Below, one piece after another: positions 7,245 through 13,715 of a stretch of DNA of 16,453 nucleotides. This DNA is from PGYR01 sp041675005 (GTDB lineage Bacteria > Bacteroidota > Ignavibacteria > Kapaibacteriales > UBA2268): positions 1 to 16,453 of the forward strand of contig JBAYUQ010000035.1 of assembly GCA_041675005.1 (NCBI GenBank), given 5' to 3'. The position numbers and the translations under genes were made by a program. Below the pieces are notes generated by a model. That model did not search any database, was not told where the DNA came from, and was given only the letters and a program-made list of their open reading frames with translations. How positions within the stretch are numbered: the stretch's first letter is position 1; each line of letters begins with the position of its first letter.

Positions 7245-7254
7245 AATATATGAC
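7245..7254 (+). promoter_or_regulatory. Late-type promoter motif of the core-like gene
   Basis: AATATATGAC, similar to AATATATGTC before the left-edge fibre gene. It contains the ATG at 7250, which is why I prefer the downstream ATG at 7271 as the real start. Confidence 0.45.
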
Positions 7255-7270
7255 CTTTATTATTGTAAAT

Positions 7271-7831
7271 ATGCCAGTAAGTGAAACTAAATATGATGTT
7301 GGATTTTTGGGTGAAGCTCCGAAGACAATCAAAAAACCAAGAGCAAAAAAAGCCGCTGCAAAACCTGCAGGAGATCCAGCTCCTGTTGAAACAGTTGCAC
7401 AAGAACCAGCTAAAGTTGAGCCGCCTGTTAAACCAGCTAGAAAACCAGCAGCGAAAAGAAAGGCACCACCGCCTGAACCCGAACCAGTAGCCGCACCAGA
7501 ACCTCCAAAAAAGAAGGCTCGTGCTCAGAAACCAACCGTTGCTCCTGCTAAACCTATTGCTATTACCGAACCTGTTGATACGACCAAGAAAACTTTTATT
7601 GATGGGAAACTTGCGGAAGAGGCTCCAGCATGGTTCAAGAAACATTTACTGGAGGAAGCAAAGCGTCGCAACTCTAAAAAACCAAAAGGTGAAAAGGTTA
7701 GTAATGTTGAGGTAAAGGCTGCTGTAGAAGAAGCCACTCCGCGTATTTGGAAAGAAGAAACTGAGCGACCAAAGGCTCAACGAACAGAGAGCAAGTTGGA
7801 TCGAATGTATGCTCAAATGTTTAGCAAATAA
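7271..7831 (+). CDS. Lys/Ala/Pro-rich DNA-condensing core-like protein (186 aa)
   Basis: After MPVSETKYDVGFLGEAP the protein becomes a low-complexity run of K, A, P and E (KKPRAKKAAAKPA, PVKPARKPAAKRKAPPPEPEP, PPKKKARAQKP), resembling histone H1 tails and viral core proteins. Several stretches would serve as nuclear localisation signals. The C-terminus is different: mixed charge with WFKKHLLEEAKRRN and a conserved-looking end ESKLDRMYAQMFSK. The proposed role is packaging or condensing the genome. An alternative start at 7250 adds MTFIIVN; I prefer 7271 because 7250 lies inside the late-type motif. Its end overlaps the convergent gene by 11 bases. Confidence 0.65.
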   Translation: MPVSETKYDVGFLGEAPKTIKKPRAKKAAAKPAGDPAPVETVAQEPAKVEPPVKPARKPAAKRKAPPPEPEPVAAPEPPKKKARAQKPTVAPAKPIAITEPVDTTKKTFIDGKLAEEAPAWFKKHLLEEAKRRNSKKPKGEKVSNVEVKAAVEEATPRIWKEETERPKAQRTESKLDRMYAQMFSK

Positions 7832-8171
7832 ATTTTTTAATTTCTCTATACAACTCTCTAGGAAAAATACTGTGCATATCATTACGCTTAATAAAATCCT
7901 CATACTCTTCAACCTCTTGTTTCAGGCACTCCATATAGGTAGACCTTCTCTCAAAGTTATATTCAAACTCTTCTGCTGTCTCGTCGTCCACATCATCCTC
8001 GTCATACACCATATCGTAAGGTGTCATTACATCGATTGTAGTCTTTGCCAGCCTATACACCCTTATTGTCTGTCTAACAATCTCTCTAGCAAAACAATAG
8101 CATCCCGCGTGTGACCCATAAGCTAATGGATGAACCTTGTGCTTGAATGCAGCTCTGACTTCGTCTACCAT
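7821..8171 (-). CDS. Acidic small protein (116 aa), unknown
   Basis: Starts MVDEVRAAFKHKVHPLAYGSHAGCYCFAREIVRQTIRVYRLAKTTIDVM, then a very acidic stretch (YDEDDVDDETAEEFEYNFE), a helical region, and the end FPRELYREIKKFIC. That end looks like the first helix of an F-box (PREL..EI) but sits at the C-terminus. On the minus strand a TATATAAAGAGG lies about 30-40 nt before the ATG, so it may be expressed early. It diverges from the ATPase gene with 35 bases between starts and converges with an 11-base overlap on the core-like gene. No function is assigned. Confidence 0.55.
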   Translation of the reverse strand: MVDEVRAAFKHKVHPLAYGSHAGCYCFAREIVRQTIRVYRLAKTTIDVMTPYDMVYDEDDVDDETAEEFEYNFERRSTYMECLKQEVEEYEDFIKRNDMHSIFPRELYREIKKFIC

Positions 8172-8173
8172 CC

Positions 8174-8183
8174 TATATATGTT
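8174..8183 (+). promoter_or_regulatory. Late-type promoter motif of the packaging ATPase
   Basis: TATATATGTT, 23 nt before the ATG at 8207, overlapping the upstream region of the divergent acidic gene. Confidence 0.35.
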
Positions 8184-8206
8184 AATTGTCTGTACCCTCT
8201 TTATAT

Positions 8207-9605
8207 ATGCGTAGACACAAGAAGAGGGTAAAGCCTTATGAAGCCTTGAAAATTAAACCCGTGCCAGTTCCAGCAGGCTACGATCATCCTGAAGCCCCAC
8301 ATCCTGTACTCCCAAAACATGAATTCACCTTGGGACTTGTGGCGCCAAAAGGAGCTGGGAAAACAACTCTGATTGCCAATCTGCTCAAACAGTATGCAGG
8401 ATATTTCAATGATATTTTCGTGTTTAGTCCTACAGTATTGTCTGACGAAAAGTGGGACTGGATTAAAGATCAGGTCTTGATCGCAGAAAATAAACCTCTA
8501 AAGAAATGGATTGCTGAAGAAAAAAAAAAACGAGAAGGAGCATTCAAACAACAGATTGTCCAAGATCCTCCACTAGGAACTGAATTTGAGGAAATAAACA
8601 CAAATGAAGTAGAAGAATTTGATGGGAAAATTCCAGAAGAAAATTTCTATTATGACTATACCGAGGACGATTTGGATCGGATACTTACTGCTCAAAAACA
8701 TATTGTAGATGCTCTCAAACGTCATGGTCAACCAAAATATCTTGCTGACCGTATCCTTCTAATCTTTGATGATTTGGTTGGTAGCTCTCTATTCTCTATG
8801 GCTCAGGATAATTTGTTTAAAGGTATTTTTCATCTAAATTAACCTCTAGGTTTCAATACACGTCACCGACATTTTTCCGCTAGCGTGATTATGGTTACTC
8901 AAGGATACAAGGAAATACCACGTACAATCCGGACAAACTTTTCTGCCATGATTCTCTTTGACATAGGTATGTTTTTTATTTATTTGCTATATATCTTTTG
9001 CTATTCTCCTGGTAAGAAACCCATTCGAGATTTTCTATATTATTGTTAATTTTATTTCCATCGATATGATCAACAACCGCTTTCATATCGGTCGTATAGT
9101 TAACAATCAATTCACCTAATGGGTCCCAACACTCCATGATTATACGATGTAATGGTCGTGTTTGAAACTTTTTATCTGCAATCTTTACAGCTTGTCTCAT
9201 ATAACCTTGTTTCTTATCTTTATTCCCAAACGATATACGTCCGTATGGTGTTTTAAATCTACCCTTGTTCGAGTATTCGTTACCATTAGAATGCTTCTTG
9301 AATATCTCTCCAGGGAGAATAGCTATTTGATCTTTCCATCTTCTTATAACTTTATTCATTTTTAATTTTATTTAGCCAACGACCGGGAAGTCGCTGTTAT
9401 TTATGAAGAAAATACTATGGGACTCAAACTTCCTGAATGGCTCGAGCTCTTCCAGCATGCCACAGCTGAGCCTTACGGTTTCATGTACCTAAACAGCAAG
9501 TTCGACAAGGGTCATCGTGTTTGGAAAAACTTTGATACTGAAATGCATTATGTGACAAGTGAAGTAAAACCAAAGATGGTTGAAGAGACTGAAAATAAAA
9601 TTTAA
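8207..9605 (+). CDS. Genome-packaging ATPase (FtsK/HerA superfamily, A32-like), three exons (320 aa)
   Basis: Proposed CDS is join(8207..8822, 8850..8966, 9376..9605), 963 nt, 320 aa. Walker A is APKGAGKTT at 46-54 and Walker B is LLIFDDL at 184-190. After splicing the C-terminal part reads continuously through a sensor-like VIMVTQ and IPRTIRTNFSAMILFDI into ANDREVAVIYEE. The enzyme drives DNA into the procapsid. Unspliced, the frame stops just after DNLFKG, soon after Walker B, leaving no sensor region. The ATG at 8207 is the first in frame. A run of ten A near 8521-8530 lies in a charged helical insert and is a possible sequencing or slippage site, though the frame is intact. The stop codon overlaps that of the convergent downstream gene. 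Confidence 0.88.
8823..8849 (+). other. 27-nt spliceosomal-type intron in packaging ATPase
   Basis: Begins GTATTTTTC and ends AACCTCTAG, with a possible branch site ATTAAC. It contains an in-frame stop. Removing exactly 27 nt joins DNLFKG to FNTRHRHFSASVIMVTQ, restoring the ATPase motif order. It shares GTA at the 5' end and ATTAA...CTCTAG at the 3' end with the 30-nt MCP intron. Confidence 0.8.
8967..9375 (+). other. 409-nt GT-AG intron in ATPase carrying an antisense HNH gene
   Basis: The donor is ATAG|GTATGTTTT and the acceptor TTTTTAATTTTATTTAG|CCA. Splicing splits an Ala codon and joins AMILFDI to ANDREVAVIYEE. The 3' end is almost the same as in the MCP HNH intron (TTTTTAAT, then a T-rich stretch, then TAG). 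An opposite-strand HNH gene fills the intron; its stop is 9 bases inside the donor side and its start 16 bases inside the acceptor side. Confidence 0.78.
8976..9359 (-). CDS. HNH homing endonuclease in ATPase intron, antisense (127 aa)
   Basis: The N-terminal part up to about residue 60 (GEIFKKHSNGNEYSNKGRFKTPYGRI) is a NUMOD4-like DNA-binding region. The nuclease core is H71 (LHRIIMECW), then VVDHIDGNKINNNIENLEWVS at about 95-115, with D97, H98 and N102. It shares HRxIMEC and DHIDGNxxNN with the HNH protein in the MCP intron but lacks that protein's N-terminal NUMOD1-like part. The two are relatives rather than recent copies. It lies on the strand opposite the ATPase. I see only a weak A/T-rich TAAATAAAA upstream, not a clear TATA box. 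Confidence 0.88.
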   Translation of the reverse strand: MNKVIRRWKDQIAILPGEIFKKHSNGNEYSNKGRFKTPYGRISFGNKDKKQGYMRQAVKIADKKFQTRPLHRIIMECWDPLGELIVNYTTDMKAVVDHIDGNKINNNIENLEWVSYQENSKRYIANK

Positions 9606-10171
9606 TTTTCTACATCAATCTTCTTTTTCTTTGCAGGAGGTTGAGTATCATCACCATTCGCAAACCTGATAGCCTTGACTCCAAGTGTCAATCCGTACTT
9701 GCAACCATTCTCTCCAGCCATCCACCATCCTGAAACCAGCATATCAACTTCAACCTCTTCCCCAACATCAATCTTGTCATTAACAAGCTTCAATGGTTTA
9801 ATCGGTAGATTAATCGCGCATTTGAAATCATTGTTCTTTGCGTTAGGTTTCAAGCTCAAGAATATCTTTCCATCGTTGTGGGCTTCCTTCCTATCGTACT
9901 CATTGTCGTTCTTCATGTCTGCCATTGTATCAAGCAACTTGTCAAACACTGCACAATCAGACTCATTGAATTCTACGCCTAGCGAGTACTTTAATCCGTA
10001 CTCTTCGCTTTCCTGCCTGGATGGAAGCATAAACAGATCACCCTTCAATTGTAGCTTTAGAGGAGACCCATTGAACTTGATTGCTCCTTGAGCAAAAGTA
10101 TTGTTTCCAAACTTTGGATTCTTGATGACAATCTTATCATAGCTGGCTAGTACTTTTTTGGCTTGAAGCAT
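9602..10171 (-). CDS. Probable ssDNA-binding protein (189 aa)
   Basis: A mixed alpha/beta protein with OB-fold-like spacing: YDKIVIKNPKFG near the start, GSPLKLQLKGDLF, then VGEEVEVDMLVSGWWMAGENGCKYGLTLGVKAIRFA near the end. The VxVxMxVxxWWxxGxxxGxxLxVxxI pattern resembles phage and large-DNA-virus single-strand-binding proteins. The tail PPAKKKKIDVEN is a likely nuclear localisation signal followed by an acidic end. It has a strong bipartite early-type promoter shared with the divergent gene at 10260. Early expression and the NLS fit a nuclear replication role. The family call is by pattern only; a DNA-replication processivity factor is an alternative. Confidence 0.55.
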   Translation of the reverse strand: MLQAKKVLASYDKIVIKNPKFGNNTFAQGAIKFNGSPLKLQLKGDLFMLPSRQESEEYGLKYSLGVEFNESDCAVFDKLLDTMADMKNDNEYDRKEAHNDGKIFLSLKPNAKNNDFKCAINLPIKPLKLVNDKIDVGEEVEVDMLVSGWWMAGENGCKYGLTLGVKAIRFANGDDTQPPAKKKKIDVEN

Positions 10172-10198
10172 TTTGAAAAAATATTTATTTTCACTCTC

Positions 10199-10220
10199 TT
10201 TTTATACTTTTCACGCCACC
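10199..10220 (-). promoter_or_regulatory. Bipartite early-type promoter of the ssDNA-binding gene
   Basis: On the minus strand: GGTGGCGT, 6 nt, TATAAAAG, with TATA about 35 nt before the ATG at 10171. Box and spacing match those at 10715-10736 and 16314-16335. Confidence 0.65.
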
Positions 10221-10234
10221 AAAACTATAAAAGG
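10213..10234 (+). promoter_or_regulatory. Promoter of the 10260 gene, sharing the GGTGGCGT box
   Basis: The same box, seen here as ACGCCACC, is followed by AAAAC and TATAAAAGG at 10226-10234, 34 nt before the ATG at 10260. One box appears to serve two divergent TATA elements. Confidence 0.55.
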
Positions 10235-10259
10235 CTTCTCGAAAAATCAGTCATCCAGC

Positions 10260-10724
10260 ATGGAAGAGGATCAAGTTCATTATTCGTGGCGTTTTAAAGA
10301 TGATGTTTCAAGAAATATTCGTGTCTATGAAATCAGACGAAGATATTTCAAAAAAAGTTCAGGCTCTCACGATGATTCTGAACGTCCATTCACTGTAATC
10401 ATCTACGATTATACTGATGTCCGTGATAAGAAATTATTTTCTGATCTCTTTTACTCTGATGATTGGGACACGACAAGAGGCTCAGATGGTAATGTATCAA
10501 ACGATGTAAAGTTCTGTTGTGAATTGTGGCGTGAATTCGGTCTCGATAAACTCTATGGAGATTTTAGTCCAGCACATATTGAGCACGACCTTACTCGTGC
10601 GCCACCAAAAGTTTATCGTAACACCTTGGAAAATGTCATGAGTGATCAATACGGTTGCCACTCTTGGACTGAGAATCCAAATAAAAAGAGGCTCATCTTG
10701 GAAGAAATACCGGAGGAGGCGTAA
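10260..10724 (+). CDS. Probable early protein, unknown (154 aa)
   Basis: Starts MEEDQVHYSWRFKDDVSRNIRVYEIRRRYFKK; this ATG is the first in frame and lies 34 nt after a TATAAAAGG. The protein is hydrophilic and charged, with many Asp and aromatic residues (FTVIIYDYTDVRDKKLFSDLFYSDDWD, then VKFCCELWREFGLDKLYGDF). There is no signal peptide or membrane segment. It is divergent from the ssDNA-binding gene with a shared promoter, and its last codons overlap the promoter box of the next gene. No family is recognised. Confidence 0.65.
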   Translation: MEEDQVHYSWRFKDDVSRNIRVYEIRRRYFKKSSGSHDDSERPFTVIIYDYTDVRDKKLFSDLFYSDDWDTTRGSDGNVSNDVKFCCELWREFGLDKLYGDFSPAHIEHDLTRAPPKVYRNTLENVMSDQYGCHSWTENPNKKRLILEEIPEEA

Positions 10725-10736
10725 ATAGTATAAAAG
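10715..10736 (+). promoter_or_regulatory. Bipartite early-type promoter of the 10765 gene
   Basis: GGAGGCGT, 6 nt, TATAAAAG, with TATA 36 nt before the ATG at 10765. The box lies within the final codons of the preceding gene (encoding EEA-stop), so coding and promoter sequence coincide. Confidence 0.6.
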
Positions 10737-10764
10737 AATCAAATGAATTTTATAAATTGTCAAA

Positions 10765-11289
10765 ATGAGTTTTCTTCCAAACATTACATTCTATACTACA
10801 GATGATTTACCGTACTTCTCTATCTCTAAAGGCCATGTTGTTGATGGTGAAGAAGCCTCTATTATAAAAAGGTTTGTTGATGATGGATATACACCGTTCA
10901 TCAATGGTATCAAACAACCGAAGAAGGAAGAAATCATTGCAACCCACGGTTTCTTTTGGTGTATCGGAGACGAAAGACTTACCCTCAACAAATACTACAA
11001 GGGGCAGCCTCTCTTTATGCACGTCTACTATAACTCACCCAAAAGAAAACTCTCCTATCCATTCTACACTTTTGGAAAATTACTTGGGCTCCAGACAAAA
11101 AGAAGAGGACCGCAAACTGATGAAGCAGAACCCTCCTCAACCGTTGAACCATCCAAGTGTGTTTTCAAGAGCAATACAGTCGGTAAAGAACTTCTTCCAG
11201 ATGGAGGTTCAATCACCCGTATCACTGGAGGTGACCGTGCAGCCGAGGTCGACAAGCTTATTGCCGAGCTCAACAGTCTCTCGATGTAA
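10765..11289 (+). CDS. Probable early protein, unknown (174 aa)
   Basis: Starts MSFLPNITFYTTDDLPYFSISKGHVVDGEEASIIKRFVDDGYTPFINGIKQPKKEEIIATHGFFWCIGDERLTLNKYYKGQPLFMHVYY. The first 115 residues look globular. A Pro/Ser/Thr-rich linker (PQTDEAEPSSTVEPSK) and a helical end (AAEVDKLIAELNSLSM) follow. An early-type bipartite promoter stands directly upstream. The DNA after its stop encodes a CxxC-x12-CxxC peptide in another frame (see findings). I do not recognise the family. Confidence 0.6.
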   Translation: MSFLPNITFYTTDDLPYFSISKGHVVDGEEASIIKRFVDDGYTPFINGIKQPKKEEIIATHGFFWCIGDERLTLNKYYKGQPLFMHVYYNSPKRKLSYPFYTFGKLLGLQTKRRGPQTDEAEPSSTVEPSKCVFKSNTVGKELLPDGGSITRITGGDRAAEVDKLIAELNSLSM

Positions 11290-11356
11290 CAAGTGTAAAC
11301 TTGGTTATCCTCCTGATGATATTTGTGTTTCTTGTTTATCTGAATTTTATATTTTT

Positions 11357-11578
11357 CTATGACTTGTTTAAAAATTTAACCAATATCTCCATATGAAATG
11401 AATTTCCTCCTTGACACTCTTGATCCGAACAAATATAAGCTGCACCTCTATCATACTCTGAAATAGCAACATGTTTCATATGATTATAAAACGCAACCCT
11501 AGCCATCCCATAACCCAACTTTTCTGGGTTAAATGGATTAGAAAATTTATGTTTTATTTTCCTTGAAATATCAATCAT
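11357..11578 (-). CDS. Small protein, unknown (73 aa)
   Basis: MIDISRKIKHKFSNPFNPEKLGYGMARVAFYNHMKHVAISEYDRGAAYICSDQECQGGNSFHMEILVKFLNKS. It has a CxxxxC pair followed by a His (CSDQECQGGNSFH) that could bind a metal, and a basic N-terminus. It lies between a + strand early gene and a - strand virion-like gene. The support is only an intact frame in an otherwise empty stretch and natural-looking composition. Confidence 0.4.
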   Translation of the reverse strand: MIDISRKIKHKFSNPFNPEKLGYGMARVAFYNHMKHVAISEYDRGAAYICSDQECQGGNSFHMEILVKFLNKS

Positions 11579-11673
11579 TTTTTAAATCTATCTTCCATCA
11601 TTTTCCTTCTTATATCAAATTTTTTCATTGCGTCTGACTTTACAACTGGTATATTTTTAAGGCCATCTATTTA

Positions 11674-12078
11674 TTAATACGTTTTATGTCTAATTATGTT
11701 ACCTCTTCTTCTTTGAGGAACATTTAACGTATAATCATTCACTATCTTTGCATGTTTAATTTCTCCACCTCTCGTTGCATATTTTGGTTTTGCCGCCTCA
11801 ATAATCGAAGTTGAATAATTTGGTTTTGATCCTCTACTAGCTCCTGAAGACATTGAAGGTTTAGAAGACACATTATGCAGTACACTCATATCTTCCATCT
11901 GAAGTGGCCGTCGAGATAGTTCTCCTCCTAATCTTCTTCCTCCGCCTCCATAACTATTATTTCTTGTATAATATTTATGGCCAAGATATGCAAGTCCCGC
12001 AGTAACTGCTGCTCCTGCAATTATCTTTCCCGCTATCTTTAATTTCCTATGTTTATCGGGTTTTTCTTCTTTTCCCAT
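11674..12078 (-). CDS. Small basic protein with membrane helix (134 aa), probable virion component
   Basis: Starts MGKEEKPDKHRKLKIAGKIIAGAAVTAGLAYLGHKYYTRNN: a lysine-rich N-terminus, then one Gly/Ala-rich hydrophobic helix at about 15-33 ending in YLGHKYYTRN. The same arrangement (basic residues, Ala/Gly helix, YxGxxYYxxN) occurs in the middle of the 319-aa protein at 6278. The rest is polar, Ser/Arg/Lys-rich and probably unstructured, ending in a basic RRRGNIIRHKTY. A late-type motif stands upstream. It could be a membrane-active or DNA-contacting minor virion protein; the family is not recognised. Confidence 0.6.
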   Translation of the reverse strand: MGKEEKPDKHRKLKIAGKIIAGAAVTAGLAYLGHKYYTRNNSYGGGGRRLGGELSRRPLQMEDMSVLHNVSSKPSMSSGASRGSKPNYSTSIIEAAKPKYATRGGEIKHAKIVNDYTLNVPQRRRGNIIRHKTY

Positions 12079-12088
12079 TACTATATCA

Positions 12089-12099
12089 AATCATATTTT
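12089..12099 (-). promoter_or_regulatory. Late-type promoter motif of the 12078 gene
   Basis: On the minus strand this reads AAAATATGATT, 10 nt before the ATG at 12078. Confidence 0.35.
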
Positions 12100-12182
12100 A
12101 TTTATCTACCAACCTTTATATCTTCAATTGTTCTGTAATATTCCATTATATTTTATTTAGGAAAAATCCTTCACCTTTTATC

Positions 12183-13382
12183 CTATTCACAACCGCCACT
12201 CGCTACAGGAAGTGCTCCCCAATTACAACAAAATGAGCCTTGTGCCAAAGGTTGAGCCGGGTCTGGTGAAACTCCATTACAATTAAATGTATTTGGGCCT
12301 CCACTTCCTCCGCCTGAAATCATCCAATTCACACCCAAGTCACATGCTACTGGTTCTACCTTATCAAATTTACAGCTTCCAGTCTGACTACTATTACACA
12401 CGTGATTATAAGTATCTATATCCAAATCGAAATGGACATGATTATTATTCGCACACCAGTCGCATTTTTGTTCTGATGATTGTGTTGTGTTTGGTGCGAC
12501 ACAAGGCAAGTTCGGTACAAGTAGAGGTGAGCTTACACATGGTCCACATTCTTCCATACCTGGTTGTATTGATCCGCATGAACAGTATCCTCCACACCTA
12601 TCTGTTAATGCTACAATAGCGCTTCCTCCCACAGCACTTATTTTATAACATACCTTACTTGCTTCACTCAATCCTGTGCCCCAAACAAGTGACAATGCTT
12701 CTTGACTATTACCTACCATCATTGGTGAACTCGCTGCAATACCTATACAAGAATTAGAATCACTTACATTAGCGCAAAGAGGAAGAGAGAATAAAGATGA
12801 AAGTTTATCTGCAGTTGTAATCACACTTTCCATTTGAGTAACGCCTTGACAACCACCGGTATCAAGTTTACAGTAATAAGTAGCCCATGCTTCAGGGAGA
12901 GTAGATATTCCTTCATATCCTGTATTATACTTGCATACATTATCTACACAACTTCCTAGTGTAGGTGGACACGTTTCTGGATTACAAAAGACTGGGGGAC
13001 TACAAACTTGGATATCAATCGTTACATTCAATAAACTTCCCAACTCATTATATCCACATGGTTCTCCTATAAATTGAGGTGACAAATTATTGGTTGGTAA
13101 ATTCAATGAAGTTGACGAGGTTGTTGATGGTACCATTGTTACTGACGATGAGCTGGTTGGTGTCTGAGTTTTTGTGCTGGTTGTTGCAGAACTTGTCGCC
13201 TTGGTTGTGGTTGTCTTTTTTGTGGATGTTTTTTTACTTGTCGATGTTGGTTTATGAGTTGATTTTTTGGATGAATGTTTGCTTGTAGTTTTACATTTGT
13301 ATTTAGTAACTGTTTTTGTAACAGTCTTTACTTTGACTGCCTCCACAAATAAAATAATAAACAAAAATAAAATCAATCTCAT
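12183..13382 (-). CDS. Secreted GH45/expansin-like double-psi beta-barrel protein on a Ser/Thr/Lys stalk (399 aa)
   Basis: MRLILFLFIILFVEAVK is a clear signal peptide. Residues about 18-95 form a Lys/Thr/Ser stalk (VTKTVTKYKCKTTSKHSS and onward), as in fungal O-glycosylated wall proteins. Residues 105-399 hold about 30 Cys. CYKISAVGGSAIVALTDRCG at 245-264 and HVHFDL at 315-320 match the VxDxC and HFDL landmarks of fungal GH45 endoglucanases and expansins; D319 corresponds to the family's conserved acid residue. WATYYCKLDTGGC at 166-178 resembles the GH45 start. It could cleave or loosen cellulose or related glucans. A late-type motif and the signal peptide suggest secretion or display. Probably host-derived; it shows no introns. 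Confidence 0.65.
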   Translation of the reverse strand: MRLILFLFIILFVEAVKVKTVTKTVTKYKCKTTSKHSSKKSTHKPTSTSKKTSTKKTTTTKATSSATTSTKTQTPTSSSSVTMVPSTTSSTSLNLPTNNLSPQFIGEPCGYNELGSLLNVTIDIQVCSPPVFCNPETCPPTLGSCVDNVCKYNTGYEGISTLPEAWATYYCKLDTGGCQGVTQMESVITTADKLSSLFSLPLCANVSDSNSCIGIAASSPMMVGNSQEALSLVWGTGLSEASKVCYKISAVGGSAIVALTDRCGGYCSCGSIQPGMEECGPCVSSPLLVPNLPCVAPNTTQSSEQKCDWCANNNHVHFDLDIDTYNHVCNSSQTGSCKFDKVEPVACDLGVNWMISGGGSGGPNTFNCNGVSPDPAQPLAQGSFCCNWGALPVASGGCE

Positions 13383-13392
13383 TACTAATACT

Positions 13393-13404
13393 AGTCATAC
13401 TTTT
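13393..13404 (-). promoter_or_regulatory. Late-type promoter motif of the GH45/expansin-like gene
   Basis: On the minus strand this reads AAAAGTATGACT, 10 nt before the ATG at 13382. It overlaps the 3' end of the upstream gene. Confidence 0.4.
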
Positions 13405-13706
13405 TTATATTCTACTAGTACATTTCCAAACAACGATCTGTCAGCCAATGTCAACCCTAATATTCTGAAAGCATGCTGATTAGGTTCCCCATTATCGGAT
13501 GAATAACTTTTTGAAAACGTTTCATGCCTACTGTATATACGCACATCATACGACCCGGAGTCAAAATCATCCAAACATTCCATTAAAAATTGCTCCCATG
13601 GAGGTTCGTATCCATACAACTCATCTTCGGTATAGTCATTAAAATCATCATTAAAATCTGCAGACTCCATAGTTCCATCAGGTTTAATTATTGAAAAGTA
13701 TCTCAT
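13395..13706 (-). CDS. Small acidic protein, unknown (103 aa)
   Basis: MRYFSIIKPDGTMESADFNDDFNDYTEDELYGYEPPWEQFLMECLDDFDSGSYDVRIYSRHETFSKSYSSDNGEPNQHAFRILGLTLADRSLFGNVLVEYKKV. It is rich in Asp and Tyr, with no signal peptide or membrane segment. It ends 12 bases before the start of the secreted protein downstream and begins 9 bases after the stop of the gene at 13716, in a same-strand run. I see no clear late-type motif, but CATAAAAAGGGAG lies upstream. Function unknown. Confidence 0.55.
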   Translation of the reverse strand: MRYFSIIKPDGTMESADFNDDFNDYTEDELYGYEPPWEQFLMECLDDFDSGSYDVRIYSRHETFSKSYSSDNGEPNQHAFRILGLTLADRSLFGNVLVEYKKV

Positions 13707-13715
13707 TTTTTATTT

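Noticed and set aside
7238..7645. 135-aa minus-strand open frame rich in Phe, Trp and Arg
   Set aside because: Antisense shadow of the Lys/Ala/Pro-rich core-like gene; its odd composition is explained by that.
8521..8530. Run of ten A in the ATPase as a programmed frameshift site
   Set aside because: The normal frame is open on both sides and encodes the expected ATPase, so no shift is needed.
10874..11362. 162-aa plus-strand open frame overlapping the 10765 gene
   Set aside because: Its frame overlaps a better gene with a clear promoter. Only its last 25 residues (the cysteine motif) look interesting, and those are reported as a finding.
12287..12619. 110-aa plus-strand open frame
   Set aside because: Antisense to the cysteine-rich domain of the secreted protein. 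No independent start signal.
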